Shown: positions 11,917-20,554 of the stretch, piece after piece
Layout: each line of letters opens with the position of its first letter
Numbering within the stretch: the first letter of the stretch is position 1
Assembly: GCF_004570845.1 (NCBI RefSeq)
Contig: NZ_SPQZ01000002.1
Span: 248,001-312,000 of the forward strand
Direction: 5' to 3'
Source: Orlajensenia leifsoniae
GTDB taxonomy: Bacteria > Actinomycetota > Actinomycetes > Actinomycetales > Microbacteriaceae
DNA: 64,000 bases
Notes under the pieces: generated by a model
Told to the model about the DNA's origin: nothing
The model's input: only the letters and a program-made list of their open reading frames with translations
The model's database searches: none
Made by a program: the position numbers and the translations under genes

Positions 11917-12503
11917 TTGCCCGCCCGACGGGAGCGGATGGAGGTGACGCCGTCGGCTGCAGGAGGAAGGCCGGCGAGCATGCACAGCAGTTCGCTCCAA
12001 CCCTCGACGTGCGCGGTGACGTCGTGCTCGAGCGGCGTCCAGGAGGCACGCAGTTCGATCTGGGCGCCATCGCCCTGACGGGCGAGTTCCCCGAAGCCCG
12101 ACGAGAGGATCTTGGTGGCGGTTCCGGATGCCGCCGTGTACTTGGCGTTCCGGGTGTCGAGTGCGTCGACGAGCCAGGACCAGGCGACCTCCGCGAGGAA
12201 CGGATCCGTGCCGATGTCGGTCTCGAGCGGAGCCTGGGCGAAGCAGACGACGCGGAAGGACCCGCCCCACGACTCGGGTTCCTCGGGGTCGTAGAGCAGT
12301 ACGAACCGACCCGTGCCGAGCTCGGAGTCTCCGCCGTGGCGGGTGGGAGAGACGTCGGCGGCGAGGGCGACGGCCCACGGGGCGAGGCTCGACGGTGCCG
12401 CGATCTCGGAGATCACGAGCTCAGGGCGCGTTCGCGCCCGACGCACGGCATCGAGGGCCGCGGCGAACTCCGGGGGAGTCGGCGCTGGTCGGGTTTCGGA
12501 CAC
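11913..12503 (-). CDS. DUF3000 family protein
   Basis: This is a 196-residue conserved actinobacterial protein of unknown function. Recognisable stretches are ISEIAAPSSLAPWAVALAADV, GRFVLLYDPEEPESWGGSFRVV and DPFLAEVAWSWLVDAL. It has no membrane segment and is probably cytosolic. It begins at GTG six bases after a TANNNT -10, so the mRNA looks leaderless, and it is cotranslated with ribonuclease D. An RNA-related role is only a guess from that coupling. Confidence 0.88.
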   Translation of the reverse strand: MSETRPAPTPPEFAAALDAVRRARTRPELVISEIAAPSSLAPWAVALAADVSPTRHGGDSELGTGRFVLLYDPEEPESWGGSFRVVCFAQAPLETDIGTDPFLAEVAWSWLVDALDTRNAKYTAASGTATKILSSGFGELARQGDGAQIELRASWTPLEHDVTAHVEGWSELLCMLAGLPPAADGVTSIRSRRAGK

Positions 12504-12509
12504 GTGTGC

Positions 12510-12515
12510 AGACTA
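12510..12515 (-). promoter_or_regulatory. Candidate -10 of the DUF3000-rnd operon (leaderless)
   Basis: On the minus strand TAGTCT is followed by six bases and then the GTG at 12503, so the start codon sits at the expected first transcribed base. The same spot is a small dyad (AGACT-AG-AGTCT) and also reads TAGAGT on the plus strand, toward the divergent hydrolase. Confidence 0.6.
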
Positions 12516-12564
12516 GAGTCTTTTCGCATCGGCGTCCTTCAGGCACGCCGACTGCTCGTCGGCG

Positions 12565-13773
12565 ATGAAGGGGGCCCCGCGGATGCCGCAGGATGACGCC
12601 GACGCGCCCCGGTTCGCACGGCGTGTCGGAATCCTCGTCACGGGTATCGTGGCCGTCTCGTTCTGGATCGTCACGCTGCTCGGAGCGCTGGCGGTCGTGA
12701 CCCGCTTCGTGCGGACGATCGTCGTTCCCCGAGCCAAGCGCACGGAGCCCGTGCGCGTGCGCGATGTCGATCTGGCTCGCGGTGAGATCGAGTTCGACGC
12801 CGACGGCGACTCCCGTACTCCCGGCCGATACAGCTTCTGGTTCGACGACGACGAGGGGCACGCCAGGGTCGGCGACATCACCGGCGGCGGCGCCGTCACG
12901 GTGACGCGGCGCATCATCGGCGTGGACTTCGGCGACCTGAGGGGTGTGAGCCGCGGCAGGCTAGGCAGCTGGTTCCACCTGGCTCCCGGCGAGTTCGGGC
13001 ATCCGTACTCCGATGTCACCATCGAGACCGAACGCGGCCCCGCCCCGGCCTGGCTCATCCCGGCCGCCGAGCCGACCGACCGCTGGGTCGTGATGGTGCA
13101 CGGGTGGGGTGGCCGGCGACCGGAGTGCCTGCGCGCCGTGGAGACGTTCCATCGCGCCGGCTACACCTGCCTCATCGTGTCGTACCGCAACGACGGTGAG
13201 GCACCCGACAGCGCCGACGGCCGCTACGGCCTCGGCGACACCGAGTGGCGGGACGTCGAGAGCGCCCTGCTCTTCGCTGGGGAGCACGGCGCCGGGGGCG
13301 TGGTGCTCGCCGGCTGGTCGATGGGCGGCGCCATCTCGCTGCAGACGGTGCTGCGCTCAGGACATGCGGCATCCGTCACCGGTATCGTCCTCGATTCGCC
13401 AGCCGTGGACTGGCACGACATCCTCGCGTTCCAGGGCACGCTCAACCGCCTGCCCGAGCCGATCACACGCACGGTCGTGAGGACCCTCGGGAACGGGTGG
13501 GGGCGCACGATCAGCGGCCTGGCCACCCCGATCGACTTCGCCCGCCTCGACGTGCTCGGGCAGGCTGATCGGCTGAGGGTGCCCATCCACATCCTGCACA
13601 GTCGCGATGACGGCTTCGTGCCGCACAATGGCTCGGCCCGTCTGGCGGCACTCCGCCCCGACATCGTCAGCTACGACGAGTGGGGAGTCGCGCGGCACGC
13701 CAGGCTGTGGAACTACGATTCCGACCGCTGGGATCGCAGCGTCAGTGGGTGGTTGACCGGCCTCGAGGGCTGA
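12565..13773 (+). CDS. Membrane-anchored alpha/beta hydrolase
   Basis: This 402-residue protein has one N-terminal transmembrane helix (about residues 17-50, VGILVTGIVAVSFWIVTLLG) and a large alpha/beta-hydrolase domain. The nucleophile elbow is VLAGWSMGGAISLQTVL, an oxyanion-region VMVHGWGGRRPE precedes it, and the Asp/His end is HILHSRDDGFVPHNG with EWGVARHARLWNYD. It resembles actinobacterial hydrolases of the dienelactone/peptidase-like type with unassigned substrates. ATG 12583 is a possible alternative start. It is divergent from the DUF3000 operon and stands alone. Confidence 0.85.
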   Translation: MKGAPRMPQDDADAPRFARRVGILVTGIVAVSFWIVTLLGALAVVTRFVRTIVVPRAKRTEPVRVRDVDLARGEIEFDADGDSRTPGRYSFWFDDDEGHARVGDITGGGAVTVTRRIIGVDFGDLRGVSRGRLGSWFHLAPGEFGHPYSDVTIETERGPAPAWLIPAAEPTDRWVVMVHGWGGRRPECLRAVETFHRAGYTCLIVSYRNDGEAPDSADGRYGLGDTEWRDVESALLFAGEHGAGGVVLAGWSMGGAISLQTVLRSGHAASVTGIVLDSPAVDWHDILAFQGTLNRLPEPITRTVVRTLGNGWGRTISGLATPIDFARLDVLGQADRLRVPIHILHSRDDGFVPHNGSARLAALRPDIVSYDEWGVARHARLWNYDSDRWDRSVSGWLTGLEG

Positions 13774-13852
13774 CCACGACGGACGGCGAACGGCGGACGC
13801 CTGCGGACGCAGTTGGACCGAGGGTGGACCGAGGCTGGCGGATGCCGCGGGC

Positions 13853-14293
13853 TCAGGCCGCGGCGCGCTCCCGCAGCTGGCGCTTGGCGCGGCCGAGCAA
13901 CGCCGTCATGCCCCGGATGCGCAGGGGCGAGACCGCCTCGGTGAGGCCGATGGTCAGCGGGAAGTCGTCGGGAATCGCGAGGACCTGCTCGACGGTCAGA
14001 GAGTCGAGTCCCTGGGCGAGGATGGACGCGAACCCCCGGGTGGTGGGGGCTTCGCGCGGAGCCGTGGCGTAGAGGTGCACGAGGCCGTCCTCCACCTCCA
14101 CGAAGATGAAGACCGGCGACTGGCACTCCTCGACCCGTTCGAACAGGTCGGGGTGATCCCGGTAGCGCTCGGGAAGCTCCGGGAGTTCGTTGGAGAACTC
14201 GAGCAGCATCTGCAGGCGATCGGGCACTGCGAGCGCCAGGAAGTCGTCTCGGATCTCGGCGAGCTGGTCGGGAAGGGGGATCTCGTTCATCAT
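13853..14293 (-). CDS. sufE: SufE family sulfur-acceptor protein
   Basis: A 146-residue SufE-like protein that takes persulfide sulfur from a desulfurase or sulfurtransferase. The acceptor Cys is in RVEECQSPVFIFVEVEDG (about Cys57). ATG 14293 is chosen, with GGAGG a few bases upstream; a longer open frame runs into the rhodanese gene but has no family similarity. It lies 53 bases downstream of a sulfurtransferase on the same strand and no SufBCDS genes are near, so its sulfur donor may be the rhodanese rather than SufS. That partnership is inferred. Confidence 0.92.
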   Translation of the reverse strand: MMNEIPLPDQLAEIRDDFLALAVPDRLQMLLEFSNELPELPERYRDHPDLFERVEECQSPVFIFVEVEDGLVHLYATAPREAPTTRGFASILAQGLDSLTVEQVLAIPDDFPLTIGLTEAVSPLRIRGMTALLGRAKRQLRERAAA

Positions 14294-14346
14294 GTCAATC
14301 CTCCCACTTCCCGACGCAGACATCGTCGGCAGGCGAGGCGTCGCGG

Positions 14347-15252
14347 TCAGACGCGGGCTGCGGGTGCCTCGCCCGGTTCGGTGCCCGTGACGATGGGAAC
14401 CCGCACGGCGGAACCCCACTCGGTCCAGGAGCCGTCGTAGTTTCGCACGTTGTCGAATCCCAGCAGGTGGGTGAGGACGAACCACGTGTGGCTCGAGCGC
14501 TCGCCGATGCGGCAGTAGGCGATCACGTCGTCACCTGCCTGGAGCCCGGCCTCGCCGAGGTAGATGTCGTCGAGTTCGGCGCGGGTCTTGAACGTCGCGT
14601 CGGGTGCTGCGGCACGAGCCCAGGGCACTGACGCCGCCGAGGGGATGTGTCCGGCGCGCAGCGCTCCCTCCTCGGGGTACGCCGGAGCCGTGGTGCGCTC
14701 GCCGCTGTACTCCTCCGGGGATCGCACGTCGATGAGCGGGTTGCCGAAGTGGGCCAGCACGTCGTCCTTGAAGGCGCGGATGGTGGCGTCGTCGCGGTCG
14801 ACGACGGGGTACTCGACGGCAACGGGAGTCGTGGCATCCGTCGTCGTCTCGCGTCCCTCGGCGATCCAGAGGTCGCGTCCACCGTCGAGCAGGCGCACGT
14901 CCTCGTGGCCGAACAGGGTGAAGACCCAGAGGGCGTACGCGGCCCACCAGTTGTTCTTGTCGCCGTAGATGACGACGGTCGTGTCCCGGGCGATTCCCTT
15001 CGAGCCCAGCAGGGCGGCGAAGCGCTCGCCGTCGATGTAGTCGCGGGTGACGCCGTCGTTGAGGTCCGTGTGCCAGTCGATCTTCACGGCGCCGGGGATG
15101 TGGCCGGTCTCGTACAGGAGGACGTCCTCGTCGGACTCCACCACGACGAGTCCGGGGCGGTCGAGGTTCTCGGCGAGCCAGGCCGTGGAGACGAGTCGCT
15201 CCGGGTGGGCGTAGGCGCTGAACTTCGGCGACGGGTCGGAATCGACGGTCAT
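14347..15252 (-). CDS. sseA: Thiosulfate/3-mercaptopyruvate sulfurtransferase (tandem rhodanese)
   Basis: The 301-residue protein has two rhodanese domains. The N-terminal domain (about 15-135, [20 protein letters not shown]) is the inactive one, with Asp in YGDKNNWW in place of the Cys loop. The C-terminal active loop is [16 protein letters not shown], with catalytic Cys247. CRIGERS-type loops are usual for actinobacterial CysA-like thiosulfate sulfurtransferases. The ATG is preceded by AGGAGG. SufE follows 53 bases downstream, presumably in the same operon. It is divergent from zapE. Confidence 0.93.
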   Translation of the reverse strand: MTVDSDPSPKFSAYAHPERLVSTAWLAENLDRPGLVVVESDEDVLLYETGHIPGAVKIDWHTDLNDGVTRDYIDGERFAALLGSKGIARDTTVVIYGDKNNWWAAYALWVFTLFGHEDVRLLDGGRDLWIAEGRETTTDATTPVAVEYPVVDRDDATIRAFKDDVLAHFGNPLIDVRSPEEYSGERTTAPAYPEEGALRAGHIPSAASVPWARAAAPDATFKTRAELDDIYLGEAGLQAGDDVIAYCRIGERSSHTWFVLTHLLGFDNVRNYDGSWTEWGSAVRVPIVTGTEPGEAPAARV

Positions 15253-15303
15253 GGGGAACCTCCTGGGTGAGCCTGGTCAGGCGGGGGATGAGGGGAAGCG
15301 GAT

Positions 15304-15309
15304 TAGGCT
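15304..15309 (+). promoter_or_regulatory. Candidate -10 of zapE
   Basis: TAGGCT in the 142-base divergent gap. The ATG is about 85 bases downstream, so this transcript would have a leader. The same hexamer precedes aroQ and, on the other strand, the DUF349 gene. Confidence 0.4.
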
Positions 15310-15394
15310 GGTGGTCTGTCCGCTCTCCAACCTACGCGGCGTACGAAGGCGACTGCAGTCGTCGCGCAACGAACAGAAACGAAACCTCGAACGC

Positions 15395-16438
15395 ATGTCT
15401 CCGGCACGCCCTGTCATCCGCCTGACCGACCGTTCACCGAGCATCACCGGGGCCGAGATCGCTGCGGAGCTCGTTCCGCCACCCCAGTTCGAGCACGCGT
15501 CGTTCGAGTCCTATCGTCCCGACCCGAACTACCCGTCGCAGCTCGAGGCCGTCGAGGCCCTGCACGAGTTCGCGGGCGTCTGGAGGGCGCAGCGCCCCGG
15601 CGGGTTCTTCTCACGCAACCGCAAGCCCAAGGCCGCCCTGCCCGGCATCTACCTCGACGGCGGCTTCGGCGTCGGCAAGACCCACCTGCTCGCCGCCCTG
15701 TGGCACCAGGCGCCCGGGCGGAAGTACTTCGGCACCTTCATCGAGTACACCGCCCTCGTCGGCGCACTCGGCTACGCCCCGACGGTCAAGCTGCTCACGG
15801 GCACCCAGCTCATCTGCATCGACGAGTTCGAGCTCGACGACCCGGGCGACACCATGCTCATGACCCGTCTGCTCGGTGAGCTGATGGCCACGGGCACCCA
15901 GGTGGCCGCCACCTCGAACACGCCGCCGAACGCCCTCGGCGAGGGCCGCTTCGCCGCCTCCGACTTCCTGCGGGAGATCCAGGCTCTGTCGGCGCAGTTC
16001 CGCACCATCCGCATCGACGGACTGGACTACCGCCGTCGCGATGTCGAGGGCTCCGCCGTCAGCGTCGACGACGATGCGCTCGGCCGCATGGTCGCCGGCA
16101 TGGGGGAGAAGGGCGAGCGTGTGTCGCTCGACACCTTCGACGGCCTCATGGCGCACCTCGCGACAGTGCATCCGTCGAAGTACGTCAAGGTCATCGATGC
16201 GCTCGACGTCATCGCCCTCAGCGGGGTGCATGAATTGCACGATCAGACGGATGCCCTGCGTCTCGTGGCATTCATCGACCGCGTGTACGACGCGGAGATC
16301 CCCATCATCGCGAGCGGATTCCCCCTCAGCGAGGTCTTCGACGAGACCATGCTCGCCGGTGGCTATCGCAAGAAGTACCTGCGCGCGATGTCTCGCCTCA
16401 TCGCCCTCACGACGGGCGAACTCCCTCCGCACGACTGA
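15395..16438 (+). CDS. zapE: Cell division ATPase ZapE (AFG1-like)
   Basis: A 347-residue AAA-type P-loop ATPase of the AFG1/ZapE family, which in E. coli acts at the Z-ring. Walker A is GGFGVGKTHLLAAL (about residues 89-102) and Walker B LICIDEFELDD (139-149). Sensor regions VAATSNTPPNALGEGRF and the C-terminal IPIIASGFPLSEVFDE are typical. The frame is open to 15251, but ATG 15395 gives the usual N-terminus and avoids overlap with the divergent gene. It is not in an evident operon. Confidence 0.92.
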   Translation: MSPARPVIRLTDRSPSITGAEIAAELVPPPQFEHASFESYRPDPNYPSQLEAVEALHEFAGVWRAQRPGGFFSRNRKPKAALPGIYLDGGFGVGKTHLLAALWHQAPGRKYFGTFIEYTALVGALGYAPTVKLLTGTQLICIDEFELDDPGDTMLMTRLLGELMATGTQVAATSNTPPNALGEGRFAASDFLREIQALSAQFRTIRIDGLDYRRRDVEGSAVSVDDDALGRMVAGMGEKGERVSLDTFDGLMAHLATVHPSKYVKVIDALDVIALSGVHELHDQTDALRLVAFIDRVYDAEIPIIASGFPLSEVFDETMLAGGYRKKYLRAMSRLIALTTGELPPHD

Positions 16439-16526
16439 CCTCGCAGGATCTCCCAGCCGACCACCAGCATCCGTCGGGAGATTTCCGGGCGGCGCGAAAC
16501 ACGATGTTTACGAACGGGCGGTTCAC

Positions 16527-16564
16527 GTAACAGACCCGAAACATCCGAATCTCTCCGACGAAAC
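16527..16564 (+). promoter_or_regulatory. GlnR-type operator upstream of amt
   Basis: Four pentamers start exactly 11 bp apart: GTAAC (16527-16531), GAAAC (16538-16542), ATCTC (16549-16553) and GAAAC (16560-16564). This is the actinobacterial GlnR box layout gTnAc-n6-GaAAc repeated twice, with the third element imperfect. It ends about 90 bases before the amt ATG. A further GAAAC-n6-TTTAC pair lies at 16496-16511. Nitrogen control of amt is therefore likely. Confidence 0.8.
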
Positions 16565-16654
16565 GTGCCACGTCAAAACTGACGTCTACACACCGGTGGA
16601 GCCGCAGGCGGTTGCCTGGTGTCCCGAGCACAGACCCCAAGGGAGACCATTCGT

Positions 16655-17914
16655 ATGTTGTTGACTGCAGCAGCCGACTACGACGCGGCCACGAGCGTTA
16701 ACTCGCTCTGGCTGCTCGTCGCAGCGGCACTCGTTCTTCTCATGACGCCCGGCGTCGCATTCTTCTACGGCGGGATGGTGAAAGCCAAGAGCGTCATCTC
16801 GATGATGATGATGAGCTTCGGCGCCATGGCGCTGGTCGGCGTGCTCTGGGTGCTCTACGGCTACGGACTCGCGTTCGGCACGCCGCTCATCCCCGGCATC
16901 GTCGGCAACCCCTTCGACGGCTCGATCGGCCTCACCAGCCTCCTCGGCCTGGGTGAGGGTGGCGCGATGGACCCCGACCTGCCCGGCCTGGCGTTCGCCG
17001 GCTTCCAGGCGACCTTCGCCATCATCACCGTCGCCCTGATCTCGGGTGCGATCGCCGACCGCGCGAAGTTCGGTGCGTGGATCGTCTTCGCGGCCATCTG
17101 GGTCACGCTCGTCTACTTCCCCGTCGCCTTCATGGTCTTCAACCTCGCCGAGGGCTGGGCTCCGGTCTGGGGAGTCAACGACTTCGCCGGTGGAACCGCC
17201 GTCCACATCAACGCCGGTGCAGCAGCACTCGCCCTCGCGCTGGTCCTCGGCAAGCGCGTCGGATTCCAGAAGGGCATCCAGAAGCCGCACAACGTGCCGC
17301 TCACCCTGCTCGGTGCCGCCCTGCTCTGGTTCGGCTGGTTCGGCTTCAACGCCGGCTCCGAGGCCGCTGTCGACGGTGTCGCCGCGATCGCCTGGATCAA
17401 CACCCTCGCAGCGCCCGCCGCCGCCATCCTCGGCTGGCTCATCGTCGAGAAGATCAAGGACGGCAAGCCGACGGCGATCGGTGCGGCATCCGGTGCCGTC
17501 GCGGGTCTCGTCGCCATCACCCCCGCCTGTAACATCCTGACGCCGTTCTGGGCCATCGTCCTCGGCATCCTCGCCGGTGCCGTCTGCGCCATCGCAATCG
17601 ACCTCAAGTTCAAGCTCGGCTTCGACGACTCGCTCGACGTCGTCGGCATCCACCTGGTCGGCGGCCTCATCGGAACGCTGTACATCGGCATCTTCGGCGC
17701 CGGCATCGGCCTCATCGACACCGGCTCGTTCGAGCAGCTCTGGAAGCAGTTCGCCGCAGCGTTCGTCGTGATGGTCTACTCCTTCGTCATGGCCTTCGCC
17801 ATCGGCTGGATCATCCAGAAGACCATGGGCTTCCGGATCACCAACGAGGACGAGGTGGCTGGAGTCGACACGATCGTTCACGGCGAAGAGGGCTACGCAC
17901 TCGAGACCGTGTAA
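16655..17914 (+). CDS. amt: Ammonium transporter Amt
   Basis: A 419-residue membrane channel with about 11 transmembrane helices that imports ammonium. Signature regions are TPGVAFFYGGMVKAKS near the N-terminus, GGTAVHINAGAAALALALVL, PHNVPLTLLGAALLWFGWFGFNAGSE (ammonium transporter signature) and the C-terminal GVDTIVHGEEGYALE. ATG 16655 follows AAGGGAG; the longer frame from 16619 would put charged residues before the first helix. No glnB or glnD follows, unlike the common actinobacterial amt-glnB-glnD order. It ends at a strong terminator. Confidence 0.96.
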   Translation: MLLTAAADYDAATSVNSLWLLVAAALVLLMTPGVAFFYGGMVKAKSVISMMMMSFGAMALVGVLWVLYGYGLAFGTPLIPGIVGNPFDGSIGLTSLLGLGEGGAMDPDLPGLAFAGFQATFAIITVALISGAIADRAKFGAWIVFAAIWVTLVYFPVAFMVFNLAEGWAPVWGVNDFAGGTAVHINAGAAALALALVLGKRVGFQKGIQKPHNVPLTLLGAALLWFGWFGFNAGSEAAVDGVAAIAWINTLAAPAAAILGWLIVEKIKDGKPTAIGAASGAVAGLVAITPACNILTPFWAIVLGILAGAVCAIAIDLKFKLGFDDSLDVVGIHLVGGLIGTLYIGIFGAGIGLIDTGSFEQLWKQFAAAFVVMVYSFVMAFAIGWIIQKTMGFRITNEDEVAGVDTIVHGEEGYALETV

Positions 17915-17945
17915 CACGGATCACCGCCACGGAACCTGGCGGTGC

Positions 17946-17976
17946 GGGGCGGTGGAGGAGACTCCACCGCCCCTTT
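17946..17976 (+). terminator. Rho-independent terminator of amt
   Basis: Perfect 12-bp arms 17946-17957 and 17962-17973 around GAGA, followed by TTT. The stem is almost all G-C. Confidence 0.88.
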
Positions 17977-17989
17977 CCGTGCGCCTTGC

Positions 17990-17995
17990 TAGGGT
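17990..17995 (+). promoter_or_regulatory. Candidate -10 of the MazF-fold gene (leaderless)
   Basis: TAGGGT followed by six bases and then GTG 18002, the same geometry as several other genes here. There is no visible -35; that position falls inside the amt terminator. Confidence 0.4.
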
Positions 17996-18001
17996 GCGAG
18001 G

Positions 18002-18526
18002 GTGGCGTCATCGAATGGGATCCCGGCCTTCCTCGCAAGCGTGGGACGGATGCTGCGCGGACAACGCGGCGCAGACGTTCCCGTCTCCTCCGCCGGCCCC
18101 CACCCGGTTCGGGAGGGCAGTTCCTCCGCCACGGTCGAAGTCGACCCGCGCAGCGTCGGAGCCGTGCGCATGACGTACTCGCCGACGACGGATGGCGATC
18201 CCGATCCCGGAGAGATCGTGTGGACGTGGGTGCCCTACGAGGAGAACGACGGGCGCGGCAAGGACCGTCCTGTCGTGATCGTCGCCGCGGAGCCTGCGGG
18301 AACGCTGCTGGCGGCCCAGCTCACCAGCAGAGACCACGGAGGCGAGCGCGACTTCGTGGAACTCGGAGTAGGACCGTGGGACGCCGAGGGGCGGGCGAGC
18401 TGGGTGAACATCGATCGCATCTTCCGAGTGAGCCCAGCCGGGATGCGCCGGGAGGCTTCCGCCCTCGATCAGCGGCGCTACGAACTCGTCGAGCGCGCTC
18501 TGCGGGCGAGGTACGGCTGGAGCTGA
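18002..18526 (+). CDS. PemK/MazF-fold protein, no antitoxin adjacent
   Basis: The 174-residue product has an uncharacterised N-terminal 65 residues and then a PemK/MazF-like domain: GEIVWTWVPYEENDGRGKDRPVVIVAAE, LLAAQLTSRDHGG, and ASWVNIDRIFRVSPAGMRREASALD. MazF toxins are single-strand RNA endonucleases, but this longer actinobacterial variety is usually found alone and may not be toxic. No AbrB-, Phd- or RelB-like partner lies on either side. It starts at GTG. The domain match is good; toxin activity is not established. Confidence 0.7.
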   Translation: MASSNGIPAFLASVGRMLRGQRGADVPVSSAGPHPVREGSSSATVEVDPRSVGAVRMTYSPTTDGDPDPGEIVWTWVPYEENDGRGKDRPVVIVAAEPAGTLLAAQLTSRDHGGERDFVELGVGPWDAEGRASWVNIDRIFRVSPAGMRREASALDQRRYELVERALRARYGWS

Positions 18527-18580
18527 CCCGACCTCGGTGCGGTGGGCCATCGGATTCCGGGGGCCCGCCTCGGAGGCCCC

Positions 18581-19717
18581 TCAGTCGGCGAGCGTCACCG
18601 GAGCCGTGTACTTCTCGCCATCGCGGACGTAGTCGACGGTGACCGTGTCGCCGGCTTCGCTGGTGAGCTGGACATGGGTGAGCACGTCGAGATTCGCTGC
18701 GGATCGTCCGTTCACGGCAGTGATGACGTCGCCCGGTCGGATGCCGGCTTCATCCGCAGGGCCACCGGCGATGGTGGATTCCACGAACAGGCCGTACTCG
18801 ACTCCGAAGTGGTCGGCCACGGCATGGGGAATGGGAATGAGGTCGGCACCGATGTTCGGGTACGTCACCTTCCCGTGCTCGATGAGCTGGTGGGCGAGCG
18901 GGATGGCGATCGCCTGGGGGATCGCGAATCCGATTCCGACGCTGCCCGTGCTGCTCTGACCTCCGGCTCCGGAGACGGAGGAGATAGCCGTGTTCACCCC
19001 GACGAGACGGCCACGGCAGTCGACGAGCGCTCCTCCGGAGTTGCCGGGGTTGATGGACGCGTCAGTCTGGATCGCTCCGACGAGGATGGCGTTGCGGTCG
19101 TCATCGCTCGGTACGGGCACGGTGCGGCCCAGTGCACTGACGATGCCCGTGGTGACGGTGCTGTACAGGCCGAGCGGGGCACCGAGGGCGACCACGGGCT
19201 GACCCACGGAGAGGGATCCCGAGTCGCCCTCGTCGATGACTTGGAAGTCCTCGTCACTGTCGACCTTGACGACGGCGAGATCCGTCTTCGGGTCCCGGCC
19301 GACGATGGTCGCGGGCAGCTCGTGGCCGTCGCTGAAACGCACGGTGACAGTCCCCGACGCTGCAGCCGATGAGATAACGTGATTGTTCGTGAGGATGTAG
19401 CCGTCTTCGGTGATGACCTGGCCGCTCCCGTTGCCGGAACCGACCACTATGGTCACGATGGAGGGCAGGACACGGTTCGCCACCGACTCGGCGTCGCAGG
19501 CCCCACGGCCGGACGCCAGAGCGGAGGCGGTGACGGTTCCGGCGATGAACCCGCCGGCGACGAGGACCAGCGCCGCCAGGACGCCGACGGACACGATCAG
19601 CCAGCGGGGCAGGTTGGGCTTCGCCGGAGCATCCGCGTCACCCGCAGGTGGTGCCTGGGTGTCCGCAGGAGTATCAGCCCCGCCGTCCGATGAGCTCTGG
19701 TCGTCGTGGTCCATCAT
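18581..19717 (-). CDS. HtrA-like membrane serine protease with PDZ domain
   Basis: This 378-residue protein has a cytosolic acidic N-terminus, one transmembrane helix (about 38-62) and an extracytoplasmic trypsin-like protease domain. The catalytic triad is His113 (ILTNNHVISSAA), Asp146 (KTDLAVVKV) and Ser227 (NPGNSGGALVDCRG). A C-terminal PDZ domain (about 290-375) has GPADEAGIRPGDVITAVNGRSA. It fits the actinobacterial HtrA/PepD group involved in envelope protein quality control. Two adjacent ATGs (19717 and 19714) follow an AGAAGGG site. No linked two-component system is present. Confidence 0.93.
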   Translation of the reverse strand: MMDHDDQSSSDGGADTPADTQAPPAGDADAPAKPNLPRWLIVSVGVLAALVLVAGGFIAGTVTASALASGRGACDAESVANRVLPSIVTIVVGSGNGSGQVITEDGYILTNNHVISSAAASGTVTVRFSDGHELPATIVGRDPKTDLAVVKVDSDEDFQVIDEGDSGSLSVGQPVVALGAPLGLYSTVTTGIVSALGRTVPVPSDDDRNAILVGAIQTDASINPGNSGGALVDCRGRLVGVNTAISSVSGAGGQSSTGSVGIGFAIPQAIAIPLAHQLIEHGKVTYPNIGADLIPIPHAVADHFGVEYGLFVESTIAGGPADEAGIRPGDVITAVNGRSAANLDVLTHVQLTSEAGDTVTVDYVRDGEKYTAPVTLAD

Positions 19718-19743
19718 CAGCCCTTCTCGAGTGTGCGATCAGG

Positions 19744-20274
19744 CTAGCGGTCACCGTTCGGGTTCAGTCGCGAGGCGCGGGGCTGAGCTGTAGCGTCAGC
19801 GCCCGTGCCCGTGCCCGTCGTCGACTCGCCGGGTATCGCGGGTGGGCCGTCGGAGACCTCGTACCAGACGAGTGGTGTGACCTCCCACAGGGTGGCAGTG
19901 GTGCTCGGATTCCAGGTTCGGAATGTTTGAACGTCGCCGCCGGGGATGATGGGTTGGTCGGAGTCGAGCTGCACGGACTGGATGCTGTCCGGATGCGGTG
20001 ATCTGAATGTGAGCGTTTTCGTATCCCGAGGTCCGAGCCTCACCTGCTGCCCCGTGCGGGGTTTCTGACGTGGGTCGGCGCCGTCGAAGTCGGGTCTCAC
20101 GGTGACGGTGACCGTGGCGGTTCTCGTGGCAGGGTTCGTGACACGGATCTCGATGGTGCGATCAGCGTGAAGGACGTGGATGCCGGTGATGCTGGCGCCT
20201 TGGATGGCGAACTTGGCTGTGTCGGTTCGAACGTCGACAGCGGCAGCCACCCAATGCCGGGCAGGTCGAGCCAT
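19744..20274 (-). CDS. Hypothetical protein
   Basis: A 176-residue protein I do not recognise. Residues 1-100 read as beta-rich (WVAAAVDVRTDTAKFAIQG, IEIRVTNPATRTATVTVTVR, VRLGPRDTKTLTF), like an immunoglobulin-type or coat-like sandwich. The C-terminus is low-complexity Thr/Gly (GESTTGTGTGADATAQ). No signal peptide or membrane helix is visible. ATG 20274 is chosen because GAGGAGA lies five to six bases before it. Its stop is 26 bases from the HtrA start on the same strand, so it may be cotranscribed with the protease. Confidence 0.6.
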   Translation of the reverse strand: MARPARHWVAAAVDVRTDTAKFAIQGASITGIHVLHADRTIEIRVTNPATRTATVTVTVRPDFDGADPRQKPRTGQQVRLGPRDTKTLTFRSPHPDSIQSVQLDSDQPIIPGGDVQTFRTWNPSTTATLWEVTPLVWYEVSDGPPAIPGESTTGTGTGADATAQPRASRLNPNGDR

Positions 20275-20395
20275 GACGGGTCTCCTCGTTGAGGTAGTGA
20301 CCAGCATCCTCTTATCGGCGACAGCGGGCAATCACCGTGTCCTCGGCGTTCCCGGAGGCGCCCTTGGCTGGAGATGGCGTCTCCGAGAGACAGAA

Positions 20396-20446
20396 AGCCC
20401 CCGGAAGGCCGGGGCTCATCGACGGGCGAGCCGAGGCTCGCCCGTC
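20396..20446. repeat. Two adjacent GC-rich hairpins
   Basis: A bulged hairpin (AGCCCCCGG ... CCGGGGCT, 20396-20416) is followed by a perfect 12-bp one (20421-20432 with 20435-20446, two-base loop). They lie in the 280-base gap between two divergent genes, so they are not simple operon-end terminators. No promoter is convincing in this gap. Confidence 0.6.
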
Positions 20447-20554
20447 CGCAGGGAGGTTCGGCGTATGGGTTGACGGTCGCCGCGAACTGGGGTGAGCATG
20501 GGCGGCCGTGGCCCGGATACCGTGATCGAACACCTGCTACCTCGAGGACCACCG

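Noticed and set aside
16570-16585. ACGTCA-AAAC-TGACGT dyad as a separate operator of amt
   Set aside because: It is short and sits downstream of the GlnR box. It may bind a regulator, but nothing supports one beyond symmetry.
18527-18580. Terminator between the MazF-fold gene and htrA
   Set aside because: The GGGGCC/GGCCCC arms are only six bases with a nine-base loop and no T-tract; too weak to annotate.
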